Assembly: GCA_000333855.2 (NCBI GenBank)
Contig: CM007335.1
Span: 276,191 to 340,190, forward strand
Length of the DNA stretch: 64,000 bases
From: Endotrypanum monterogeii
Taxonomy: Eukaryota > Euglenozoa > Kinetoplastea > Trypanosomatida > Trypanosomatidae
Direction: 5' to 3'
Below are positions 19,156 through 27,837 of the stretch, piece by piece (the stretch's first letter is position 1; each line of letters begins with the position of its first letter). The position numbers were made by a program, and so were the translations under genes. Below the pieces are notes generated by a model. It was not told where the DNA came from, searched no databases, and was given only the letters and a program-made list of their open reading frames with translations.

Positions 19156-20248
19156 TGATACAATGCAGTGCAGGGGGGAGGGGGAGGGCGTCCGCGTTGG
19201 CGCGCGTGTGAGTAGATGGGTAGCGCAGTGGCCAGACAGCAAGGGGGACAGGTCAGGTAGCGAAGAGTAGAGGCACAGTGTAATCAGTAAGCGGCGTACG
19301 TAGAGGGTGGGGTGGGGTGGGGTGGGGGGGGTAGAGGAGGCCACATTAAATAAATAATAAAAAAAGATCGCCACACGCTCAGAGCCACAGAAGCTAAGGA
19401 GGGGTGGTGCGTCGATAATTCTATATTTGTGCCTCCCTGTACACCTCCTCTGGCGCTGGAACAGTGGGAGACTGTTCCTCCTTCTCTACCACCACCTCTT
19501 CTTCTTTCTTTTTTTTGAAAATTTCCGCCCCACCTTTCGCGCTATAGGGTCTCGCGTGAAGAGACCATGGCGCCAGATAGTGTAAAGAGGGTGGTGGTGT
19601 ACGCACATGCATAGAATCATATACACACAAAGATATACATGTCTGCACGTAAACGTGATTCATACCCGTGTGCAACGCACCTGTGATGATCATGTTGTGT
19701 TTCATTCTTCTGTATGTACGCTAGTGTGCGCGTGTAGTCCGGACAACTGGCGCGATTTGTCGATAAAAATCTCGCACGCGTGTGTGTGCGCGTGTGCCAC
19801 GTGAGGTAGTTGGGGGGTGGGGTGGGGTTTTGTGTACAATGAATAGGTGTGCCTATAGAAGCTCATCTAATAATTCCACTCCCCCTTTTTTTTTTCTCTC
19901 CTATTTGACGGACGCATCGCCTCCCACTGTTTTTATTGAAAATTTCCCTCTTTTCTTCTTTCCCTACCCATAATGACACACACACACACAGACGCACACA
20001 CTCGACTGCTGCTTCTTCCCTCTCCGTCTTCCCCCGATGCATTCATCTGCGTGAAGATTGAAGTGACTGATATGTTGGGGTTCAGAAAAGTGTAGAAGGA
20101 GATACGCAACATTCAAAGGCGTTTGTGAGTTTTGCTGCCGCAAGTCTAGACGTATTCATATATATATATATATATTCCCCGCTCTCCCTTGCGCTGCATG
20201 GGAGCAGCTTTGCCGCTGCTGCTGCAGTCGTCATCTCGGGTATGCGTA
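19156..20248. other. Intergenic region (1.1 kb)
   Basis: No gene is supported. It contains a G-rich repeat (GGGGT)n near 19307-19330, short (CA)n near 19976-19990 and (TA)n at 20158-20175. It should carry the 3' UTR of the F-box gene. Confidence 0.5.
20158..20175. repeat. (TA)n microsatellite
   Basis: An alternating A/T tract of about 18 bases, 74 bases past the stop codon of the F-box gene. Confidence 0.9.
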
Positions 20249-23200
20249 TCAGCGAGAGGAGATGTCGCTGAAGGGTGGTGACCGGTAGCCCTCGAGACTG
20301 CTCAACTCCGAGTCGAGGTTCCACGGCCCTTGCGTAGTGCTTGTGATGGGTGTCGAGGTACCTGTGCTGCCTTCGTCAACTGGCCCCAATCTGCTGCGCG
20401 CTTGTTGTTCAGTTTCACGTGTGATTCGATCGCCACCGTTGCCTGTTTGAGAGACAAGACTTTGCACCCCCAGAGGTGGGACGTCGATTGGGTTAGCTGT
20501 CGCTGTGGTGTTGCTAGCCAAGTTGGGCGACTGAGCACCGAAGCCGTAGCATGCGAAGGCACCAAACTCATCCTCCACAACGTCCGTAAACGTCTTTATG
20601 TAACTGAAATGAAGGGAATGCCGGTGCTCCTTCAGAATAAGGGGGCCCATGCCTGAGGCGAACATCACCACGTTCCACAGCAGTCCCATCGGAAAGTCTT
20701 CCGGAAGTCCGAGAGTGATACGCAGACGCACCATGTTGGATCGAGAAATGGTCGGCCCACACTCCACCTCTACACGCCCAAAACCGACCCAGAAGAGGTC
20801 ATAGATTTGGCGACTGTCCACTGGCTTGCCATCTATCGACTCGAACGGGCTGCTACTGCGACTGTGACCACCAGCAGACGACTGCGAGTCGTGGGACAGC
20901 GTGGAGGGCGAGCGGTACGGTGAGTGCTCCTCTATTTTTACCGGCAGCGTCAGGGACGGCAGTGACCCAGGCGTGAACATCATTTTTGTGAACATGCGTG
21001 GTGAGGTGGCACATCGCAGAGAGTAGAAGAGGCGACACTCGGCACTGTGCCCAGTGGGGCTGATGATACGGCTGCACACTGCAACCGTGAGCTCCTGATC
21101 ACCCCAAGCTCGCCGGTATACCTGGTGGCTGTAGAAGGAGACATGGTGCATCATAAACCAGTAGGCAAGCATGTGAGGGAGAGGGAATAACATTCCGACA
21201 GGCACGTGCTGCGGCGGGGCGGACTGGGGTGGTAGTGAATGCGACACCCCTGGTGTCGTGACGTGTGCGTCCTCGCTCGACGCTACCGGATGATCTGTTT
21301 CTTGTGCACCCGCGTTTTCTGCGGTCGCAGAGCGAATCTCGTCCTCTTCCGTAAAGTCGATGGAATCTGACAAACGTCTGCTGCTGCCGCTGATGGAGTC
21401 ACTCATTGTTGTTGATGTGGTCACGTCTGAGTAGGAGGAACTGTATGTGACAGAATATTGGTCGTCTTCATGATCGTTGTTTACATGATCACGTGGGTCT
21501 TTGGGGATCACTTGTACCACCCACAGTGAGCGCGGTGGCGACACAGCATCGAAAGCGGTCGTGAAAGGAGTCAGCGCAATGTGGTGTTTCATCGGGAGCC
21601 CTACGCGATCATCACTGACAGCTTCCCTGGGTAATGCTCGAGATGCTTGCTTTGCCTCTCTACGCTGTCCGTTCCACCAGCACAGCCATTGCAAGAAGGA
21701 CTCCGAGACACACGTGCCAAAAAAGACGCCCATGCCATCAGGCGCCTCGACTGTGCTAGCCAGCATTGAATTATAAATCTGCTTGCGCTTTTCATAGCCA
21801 AGGAGGTGTAGGTCGAAAAGAGGGTTGTTGGAGGAGGGGACGACGACCGCGCTGTCAACACTGGTCGACTCCACCATCAGAGTTGCTTCTTGCTGCTGCA
21901 CACGCGCATTGCTGCGAGTTACGGCTCTATTGTCGTCTCGGAAGCGACGATACACTTGTTCCCATGAGTTTTGTCCTCTGCTAAGCGTTGGTTGCTGGTG
22001 CTGGTGCTGGTGGTGGTGGTGGTGGTGGTGGCTGCCGCCGCGCTCGGCACCAAGCGCATGCGCTGCTGTTCCTCCACTCCCGACTACAGCGGCTGCTGAT
22101 GCCGCCGTAGTGGAGCCGGGGAAGAGGGAGGAGGCTGGGTGCGGCAGAAAACTTACCGGGTCATTTCCGTCGGTTCCACATGGGTAAAAGTTAGAAGAGT
22201 AGGCAATACGCCAGTTGTTGGTGATGGACGCCAGCAGCTTGGAGCGCTCCTCCTTTACCGTCTCGGCACCTCCAACGGAGCGCGTGTCGTCGTTGAAGAG
22301 GAGAACCTTCACAGAGGTTTCTTCGTCATCAAGCCAGCTCATCGGGCGGAGTCGCGCTGGGGGTTTGGGCGGCGCGATCAACCCACGCGAGGGGGGCGAG
22401 GTCGTGGGATTTTGCCGCGTAGCGGACTTCGCGGAGTGGAGAGGCTGCGCACTTCTGTCGTCTGACGCTGTGGGGGTATCTGCGGTGCACCTTCGACGGA
22501 TGAACTCCATCTTCGCTTCGTTGGTGGCACCCCACAGCCGATCGTGAAAACGAGGCCTGTGACCGCTCTCGGAGAGGAGGAAGTGTAATACCCGCTGTAG
22601 ACGGTGCGCCTGCCGCTGTTGCTGCTTGCGCGCACGACACGTTCTGAGTTGCGCCAAGTTTACTCCCTGCGGTGCCCCGTCCTGAGGATCACTCAGTGGC
22701 AGGGATGCGGATAAAGGAAATAATGGTGCTGTCATGTGTGTGAGATTGTTTGCAACGGTCTGTGTCGCACACTCTTGAGCAAAGCGCAGTACCTGTGCTC
22801 GGCTTTCTTTGGCCCTCAACTCCACCGGGCTGCGACCTGAGAGGGAAGGCGTAGCTGTCCTGGGGTTGGTGATGTCTTCACGCACAAGACAGAGTTCCTC
22901 GAGCCGCACCACGCGCGGCTTCCTTTCTGCCGAGTGGTGAAAGTGAAAGAGGTACCAAGCACTACTGTGGCGGGGCATCGTCGCTGCGCTCGTGCGAGGC
23001 GCCGATGGCGTGTTCGGCTGCCTCACTGCCCGCAATGTAGGACTTGACCGCGTCCCCACAGGGGAGGTTTCTTTTGTTTGTGGAATCAAGGAGTTGGAGA
23101 ATTGCAGCAGATATCGAATCCACAGCTGCTGCCACAGGGCATGGTTGACTAGAACACGGCGCCATGTTTCACGGTTGGCAGCAGCCAGGTTGCACAGGAG

Positions 23201-23392
23201 GTCATTGAGCGGCACGAAGGCGCAGAGGTAATTGAACACATCATCGTTGAGATCCAGTAGACTGCGCAGTCGTGCGGACTGCCGTGTCACCGAAGTGTGT
23301 GATGATCTTCCTGGAAGGGAGGTCGCGCTTGGCGAGTTGTCTGGCATTACTTCAAATGGTGAGACTGAAATATGACCGTCTTCTTTCTTCAT
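20249..23392 (-). CDS. F-box protein with histidine-rich insert
   Basis: About 1047 residues from the ATG at 23392 (MKKEDGHISV). The frame continues upstream only to a GTG, which I reject. Residues about 45-91 fit an F-box: LNDDVFNYLCAFVPLNDLLCN, then NRETWRRV and ALWQQLW, the usual L-P-x-x-hydrophobic pattern followed by a W near the end. F-box proteins recruit substrates to SKP1-cullin ubiquitin ligases, which is inferred here. The middle is low-complexity, including a run of about eight histidines followed by HQHQ (encoded near 21985-22030). The C-terminal half has non-repetitive, well-ordered sequence (PLPHMLAYWFMMHHVSFYSH; FWVGFGRVEVECGP; LGLPEDFPMGLLWNVVMF). I cannot match this to WD40, LRR or Kelch repeats. 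It could be a new substrate-binding domain. Confidence 0.65.
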   Translation of the reverse strand: MKKEDGHISVSPFEVMPDNSPSATSLPGRSSHTSVTRQSARLRSLLDLNDDVFNYLCAFVPLNDLLCNLAAANRETWRRVLVNHALWQQLWIRYLLQFSNSLIPQTKETSPVGTRSSPTLRAVRQPNTPSAPRTSAATMPRHSSAWYLFHFHHSAERKPRVVRLEELCLVREDITNPRTATPSLSGRSPVELRAKESRAQVLRFAQECATQTVANNLTHMTAPLFPLSASLPLSDPQDGAPQGVNLAQLRTCRARKQQQRQAHRLQRVLHFLLSESGHRPRFHDRLWGATNEAKMEFIRRRCTADTPTASDDRSAQPLHSAKSATRQNPTTSPPSRGLIAPPKPPARLRPMSWLDDEETSVKVLLFNDDTRSVGGAETVKEERSKLLASITNNWRIAYSSNFYPCGTDGNDPVSFLPHPASSLFPGSTTAASAAAVVGSGGTAAHALGAERGGSHHHHHHHQHQHQQPTLSRGQNSWEQVYRRFRDDNRAVTRSNARVQQQEATLMVESTSVDSAVVVPSSNNPLFDLHLLGYEKRKQIYNSMLASTVEAPDGMGVFFGTCVSESFLQWLCWWNGQRREAKQASRALPREAVSDDRVGLPMKHHIALTPFTTAFDAVSPPRSLWVVQVIPKDPRDHVNNDHEDDQYSVTYSSSYSDVTTSTTMSDSISGSSRRLSDSIDFTEEDEIRSATAENAGAQETDHPVASSEDAHVTTPGVSHSLPPQSAPPQHVPVGMLFPLPHMLAYWFMMHHVSFYSHQVYRRAWGDQELTVAVCSRIISPTGHSAECRLFYSLRCATSPRMFTKMMFTPGSLPSLTLPVKIEEHSPYRSPSTLSHDSQSSAGGHSRSSSPFESIDGKPVDSRQIYDLFWVGFGRVEVECGPTISRSNMVRLRITLGLPEDFPMGLLWNVVMFASGMGPLILKEHRHSLHFSYIKTFTDVVEDEFGAFACYGFGAQSPNLASNTTATANPIDVPPLGVQSLVSQTGNGGDRITRETEQQARSRLGPVDEGSTGTSTPITSTTQGPWNLDSELSSLEGYRSPPFSDISSR

Positions 23393-23515
23393 TTCTGTGA
23401 GAAGAGCGTGTGCGTGTGTCGTGTGCGTCTTCACTTTCGATACCTAGAGCGGATCGCTACTCCGCTCTGCTACACACGGACACACCAGCTTCTCGGTCAG
23501 TTTTCTTTCTTTCTT

Positions 23516-23546
<31 letters not shown>

Positions 23547-24095
23547 ATGCGTGTGTGTCTGTGTGTGTATGCTTGTGTGTGTGTGTATGTGTATGGGAAG
23601 AAAAAGAGGGGGGAAGGGACGGACTGGGGCAGGGGATTGTCCAGAAAGCCTTTGCGATACGCATGGCTTCCATCAGTTCTGCGAGGAAGGCGGGGTTGCA
23701 GAGTATAAATATAAATATATATATATTTATGACGCAAGCGACAGCACGCCTGAGATAACCCGAACGCTGCACCGAATAGGCCTCGCTCTTTTTTTTTTTC
23801 TTTTCCTTTGTTCCTGCTGTTCGATGCTGTCAATCACTCTCAGTGCATGTGTTTTTTTTTTCTTTTTTTGCATTCGTAGTGAAAGGGAGAAATAGTTGTG
23901 TGAAATGGTGGGAGGGGGAGAGGATGGGGAGGGAGTGGGGGTCAAAGGCCGACAAGAGGCGCATCAGCTCTCACGTAAACCAAGTCGTTTTTTTTTCTTT
24001 CTACAGCACCGCACTGCTGCGCCCCCTTCCCCTGCGTTTTTTCACCCACCACCCTTTCCCCGTCTTCCTTCCACCGGGAGTTGTTGACTGTTCCC
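23393..24095. other. Intergenic region with (GT)n and T-rich tracts
   Basis: No gene is supported. Interrupted (GT)n spans about 23516-23594, a short TA tract lies at 23715-23727, and T-runs lie near 23791-23800 and 23852-23868. It includes the 3' UTR of the AARSD1-like gene and the 5' flank of the F-box gene. Confidence 0.5.
23516..23594. repeat. Interrupted (GT)n microsatellite
   Basis: A pure GT tract at 23516-23541, then further GT units broken by C and A substitutions up to about 23594. Confidence 0.9.
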
Positions 24096-25571
24096 TTATT
24101 GTTGGAGCCGCTCTACGAGGGCGTTCCACTTATGGAGGCTGCCTTTACCACGGAAACCGAACTTAGAAATGCCACCCTTCAGCCCGTCGAGTGTTTCCTT
24201 TGCCACTGCGACAACTCTTTCCGTATCTTCGGGTGATGCGCCACCCGTGATGAAAACTTGGCCCTCTACCTCCCCCCCTGTGCCAGTCAGCTTGCTGGTC
24301 ACGCACCGCTTCGCCGCCCATGCAGAGACGAGCACCACGCGGCGCAATCCTGCGGCATCTAAGCGTGTGCGAACCTCATTGAAGAAATCAATCTCGACGT
24401 CGTCTCGGCGGAGGGTTACTGCAACGGGGGCGGTTTCCGATGATGATAGGACGGCGGCGGCGATGCGCTCCGCTTCCACACTCGCCAACTCCAGCGTCCA
24501 CCTCTTCATTATCTTCTCAAGGTCCGTTGCATCCTTGGCGCGGCGCCCCACCACCGAGAGAAAATCTTCGGGTTTGCTGCCACCCAACTCTGGTATCAGT
24601 TGACGCTCTCGCTGATACATGGCGTGGAACTGGTGCGCGGCCCGCTCGCCAGTGATGAAGTGTAGTTTCACTGTTGTCCCCTTCACCTCTTGGTGGAGGA
24701 GATACATGGCCTGCAGCTCTGCAAGTGTGCGGAGATGGGTGCCGCAGCAGGTGCAGCTATCGACTCCCTCCAGAGAAATGATACGAATTGGCCCTGTGAC
24801 GTCTTCCGGGATGCCACGGCTACGAAAGGCTTCCTCACTGCCGTTTGCCGAGGCTGCATCAGCCTGATGCCGACGGCTTTGCTCTTGCTGGTACTCCGCG
24901 CGACTTTCGAACACGTCGCACTTCACTGCAATACTGTGTGAGATCGCCTCGTTGCAGATCGCCTCGATTTTTGAAACCATATTGTCCGATATTTTCTTCT
25001 CTTTTGTGATATACGCGTGGTACGGTGATTTTGGGTTGCTTGCGTAGGCTTCAACGTTCAACTGGATGAAGCAGTAAGGGTGCGTTAGGGACCAGCTAAC
25101 TGTGGGAAGGTGCAGCGTGTCCTCTCGCTCCACGACAGCGCTAAGTAGATGTTGACCGGTGTGATGCTGCATGTGGTCGATTCGGCGCGGCCAATCCACT
25201 GTCTGGTGCACCTTACATCCCACAGCGAGGGTAGCGGGACTGGTGAGGATACATGTGTCTCCGACCCGGCGTACCTTCGTGATAGAAACCTGTGGTGAGG
25301 TGGCGGTGCCACAGGCGACATCGGGCTGTTCATCGTGACCGGCCACAACTCGAAGTGTCCCATAGTCGCAGGGTTGACCACCCCCCTCTGGGAAAAGAAT
25401 AGAATCGCTCAGAACCACGTCGTACTCTGCGACGTTGTTCCCATCATCTTTTTTTTTCTTTCCCGCTGCTGTCTTCACCGGCTCACATGAAATAACGGTG
25501 GCGGTGAGCTCTCGCAGATACGAATCTTTTTGACACGCCAGCGCACCAACACGTACGAATGCGGCCGCCAT
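24096..25571 (-). CDS. AARSD1: Alanyl-tRNA editing protein, AARSD1/AlaX-type
   Basis: 491 residues from the ATG at 25571 (MAAAFVRVGALACQ). The frame extends a further 94 codons upstream, but that part is translated CA repeat and lies outside the likely mRNA, so I reject it. The protein matches the free-standing editing domain of alanyl-tRNA synthetase. It has the FPEGGGQP motif (residues 60-67), the zinc-binding HHTGQHLLS with H137 and H141 (HxxxH), and the second zinc site CTCCGTH with C275 and H279 (CxxxH). The N-terminal VISCE and the DW-x-RR-x-DHMQHH context are as in AARSD1. No aminoacylation domain is present. The C-terminal part (FITGGAS, then a GGISKFGFRGKG stretch) resembles the AlaRS C-terminal region, as in AARSD1. 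The enzyme hydrolyses mischarged Ser-tRNA(Ala) in the cytosol; function is inferred from family. All metal ligands are present, so it is likely active. Confidence 0.9.
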   Translation of the reverse strand: MAAAFVRVGALACQKDSYLRELTATVISCEPVKTAAGKKKKDDGNNVAEYDVVLSDSILFPEGGGQPCDYGTLRVVAGHDEQPDVACGTATSPQVSITKVRRVGDTCILTSPATLAVGCKVHQTVDWPRRIDHMQHHTGQHLLSAVVEREDTLHLPTVSWSLTHPYCFIQLNVEAYASNPKSPYHAYITKEKKISDNMVSKIEAICNEAISHSIAVKCDVFESRAEYQQEQSRRHQADAASANGSEEAFRSRGIPEDVTGPIRIISLEGVDSCTCCGTHLRTLAELQAMYLLHQEVKGTTVKLHFITGERAAHQFHAMYQRERQLIPELGGSKPEDFLSVVGRRAKDATDLEKIMKRWTLELASVEAERIAAAVLSSSETAPVAVTLRRDDVEIDFFNEVRTRLDAAGLRRVVLVSAWAAKRCVTSKLTGTGGEVEGQVFITGGASPEDTERVVAVAKETLDGLKGGISKFGFRGKGSLHKWNALVERLQQ

Positions 25572-25595
25572 GATTGTTGCCCCCGAGTCTCTCTC

Positions 25596-25645
25596 TGTGT
25601 GTGTGTGTGTGTGTGTGTGGATGTGTGTGTGTGTGTGTGTGTGTG
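25596..25645. repeat. (TG)n microsatellite in the putative AARSD1 5' UTR
   Basis: TG units with one GGA interruption near 25620. On the minus strand it reads (CA)n between the candidate splice acceptor (25646-25647) and the ATG (25571), so most of the predicted 5' UTR is repeat. Confidence 0.9.
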
Positions 25646-25647
25646 CT
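25646..25647 (-). promoter_or_regulatory. Candidate spliced-leader acceptor AG of the AARSD1-like gene
   Basis: On the minus strand the tract TCCTCTCTTCTCTTCACCCTC (about 25648-25668) is followed directly by AG at 25647-25646, 75 bases before the ATG. It is the cleanest trans-splice acceptor context in the window. It is inferred from sequence only. Confidence 0.55.
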
Positions 25648-25668
25648 GAGGGTGAAGAGAAGAGAGGA

Positions 25669-26486
25669 CACGATTCGTCTACACGACACCTCCAAAAGAA
25701 ATGTGTACCCGTGCACGAATGGCGGAAGGGCAAGAAAAAGAGAAAGAGGGGGGATGCGGTGGAATCTGGATGCATAGAAATGGGGGGGGGTGGCAGACGG
25801 CTCACGGGGACGACGCATCGCTGAGGTTTTGCCTTACTGCTGAGCAACAACACGTGCTGCGATTTCTTTTGCCTGTGAACTCATTACCACTATTACTGCA
25901 CTTTGAAATATATATATATATATATATATATATTTTTCGTCGGGGGTGGACCATGGTGTATGTGAGAAGGGGATGGCGCGGGTGAGGAATGGAGGAGGAT
26001 CAAAAATATCCATTTTGTTCATGTGAAGATCACATTGCAATATTTTTTAATTCTGGAAGAGGGAGGGAGGGAGGGAGGGGGGGGGTAGAGAGGCGTCCAC
26101 ATGAGGCACGCAACCAAGGAAACACATACAACACCAACGAGTACCATTACAAGATGGAGGATGGGGAATCAGGGTATCGCAGTAGAGCGCAAGACACTGA
26201 GAGTGAGAGAAGGTAATGGCGCGGGTGCGGGCACAACAAACGTTCGCAATGAGCGGAATACACTGTTGCACCCCCAACACCCACACCCAGGACGTGTCCG
26301 AGAACTTCTGCATCAACTTTGTCCTCCCCCTTTTTTTTGAGAGGGGGGTTCGTACCTCTTCTTTCCTTCCCGCCGCGGCGCTGCGCATGGAGTGGTCATT
26401 CTTCGAGATCCGTTGCTTCCTTCCCCCTCCCCCCTCCCTCCTTGCCCCCTTCAAAAAAAAAAACTTTTTTTTTTTCCCCTCGCCGC
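25669..26486. other. Intergenic region with (TA)n and homopurine tracts
   Basis: No gene is supported. It contains (TA)n at 25908-25934, a (GGGA)n tract near 26060-26080, and a C/T-rich then T-rich stretch on the plus strand at about 26410-26480, just downstream of the CX9C gene stop. Confidence 0.5.
25908..25934. repeat. (TA)n microsatellite
   Basis: An uninterrupted alternating A/T tract of about 27 bases. Confidence 0.93.
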
Positions 26487-27092
26487 TCAGTCTTGGAGCT
26501 TCGTTTTTGCCTCCATTGACTCCTCCACCTGGTGCAGCATCTTTGCGAAGCGTTTGGACCGCTGCTCTTCAAAGAAGTCATCGCGACGGGCGTTGAACTT
26601 CTTGTCGCCACGCTCGTGGTTTTTGACAAATACCTCGTTGATACACGCACAGAACTGCTCCTTGAGAGGGGCGCATGCGTTGAAGATTTGTAGAACAGGG
26701 TTACGGTCACGACACACAAAGTAATCGCGGATGACGGTCTTGCACCCGGGATAGTCAGAAAGGCGAGGGTGGCACGAGATGCCGCGAAGGAAGAAGTTGT
26801 CCTTCTCGTCGCATCGGCGAATGTACGGGTAAAAATCAGCGCGCAGTTTCCAGTACTCAAAGCTACGAAGCACGTAGACGTCCTTGCGCCATGTGCTGTG
26901 TTTCTGTATGTAATCGCTCACTCGTCGCTCATGTTCTTCGTCTGCTGTTTGGAACTCTTTCGGCAAAAGGCCGTGGCGGGCACGGGTATTGCTGGGGTCG
27001 AGACTCGTCCTGAGCTCCTTCAAGGCATCCCGGCTGAGGTACTCTTTCGCTTGTTCTCGAGACCCTGTCAACACATCCCTCTCGGAGCTCAT
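26487..27092 (-). CDS. Twin-CX9C mitochondrial protein (CMC1/CHCH-like)
   Basis: 201 residues from the ATG at 27092 (MSSERDVLTG). The upstream frame is not protein-like. The C-terminal half has C117-x9-C127 and C140-x9-C150, the twin CX9C pattern of CHCH proteins. These are imported into the mitochondrial intermembrane space and oxidised by the Mia40/Erv1-type relay. The spacing of 12 residues between the two hairpin strands fits a helix-loop-helix. The N-terminal 100 residues are charged and helical, with C94 and C107 outside the motif. The C-terminal tail is basic and acidic (NHERGDKKFNARRDDF). CMC1-type proteins assist cytochrome oxidase assembly; some CX9C proteins are complex I or mitoribosome subunits, so the exact role is open. 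It is longer than yeast Cmc1 (about 110 residues). Confidence 0.75.
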   Translation of the reverse strand: MSSERDVLTGSREQAKEYLSRDALKELRTSLDPSNTRARHGLLPKEFQTADEEHERRVSDYIQKHSTWRKDVYVLRSFEYWKLRADFYPYIRRCDEKDNFFLRGISCHPRLSDYPGCKTVIRDYFVCRDRNPVLQIFNACAPLKEQFCACINEVFVKNHERGDKKFNARRDDFFEEQRSKRFAKMLHQVEESMEAKTKLQD

Positions 27093-27837
27093 GTGGACGG
27101 ACACGTGTATATGTCCCCCTAGATGAGTTCCAGTCAGTAGGGGTCGTGATGGTCGTTGGGGTTTCACCGCAAGTCGTGTTCGCGGATGAGCGTGTGCGAC
27201 TTTGTTGGCGCGCGCGTTTGTGTGCTTGTGTGTCGATTGATGATGATTACGTTGCAGGGGAAACCAGATGGAGAGAATGAGTGATTGATGGACATGTACT
27301 TGCACGGACCATGGAATACATGTAGGAATCCGGGGAAGCAGCGTCGATGATGCGCAACAACAAAGGGCTACTCAATGTTGGGGTGCAACGGGTTTTATTC
27401 TCCTCAGCCTCAGAAGTCCATACACGTGTGCGGAGACAAAGTAATGGCAGTACACTGATGAACACACACACACACAAAAAAAAAAAACCGATGGGTTCCC
27501 GATCTAAGCGCGCTGGATTGGGAGGGAGGGGGTGGGGAAAAAAAGGAGATGGTTCGTATGCCATCTGCGGATTTATATTTTCAATTCATTATACGTTACT
27601 CCAGCGATTACGATGTTTCGCAGATGAGTGTATGCGGGTGTTGGTCTTATCCCCCCCCCGCGCGCTCAGAGACCAGATGAGAGGTCGTTAGCAGTAGGCA
27701 CCGGGGAATGAGACAGAAAAGGGAACAGACGACTCTTATGAGTAGTTCGATCAAAACAAGGGCGAAGGCCGGCGCCGGCAAGGTTCTCGACCTCTTCTTC
27801 CTCCCAGAAAAGATGATAGGTTCATTATCGCTTCTTT
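27093..27837. other. Intergenic region
   Basis: No gene is supported. A short (CA)n runs into an A-run near 27463-27487, and there is a C-run near 27651-27659. It holds the 3' UTR of the Ipi1-like gene and the 5' region of the CX9C gene. Confidence 0.45.

Noticed and set aside
19122..19163. TTG-initiated extension of the giant PPR-like frame
   Set aside because: Nuclear kinetoplastid genes start at ATG, and the likely splice acceptor lies between the TTG and the ATG.
25596..25645. Regular repeats resembling a CRISPR-like array
   Set aside because: They are simple dinucleotide microsatellites without spacers, in a eukaryotic genome.
25572..25853. N-terminal extension of the AARSD1-like frame
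   Set aside because: It is translated CA repeat (HTHTHT) upstream of the likely splice acceptor.
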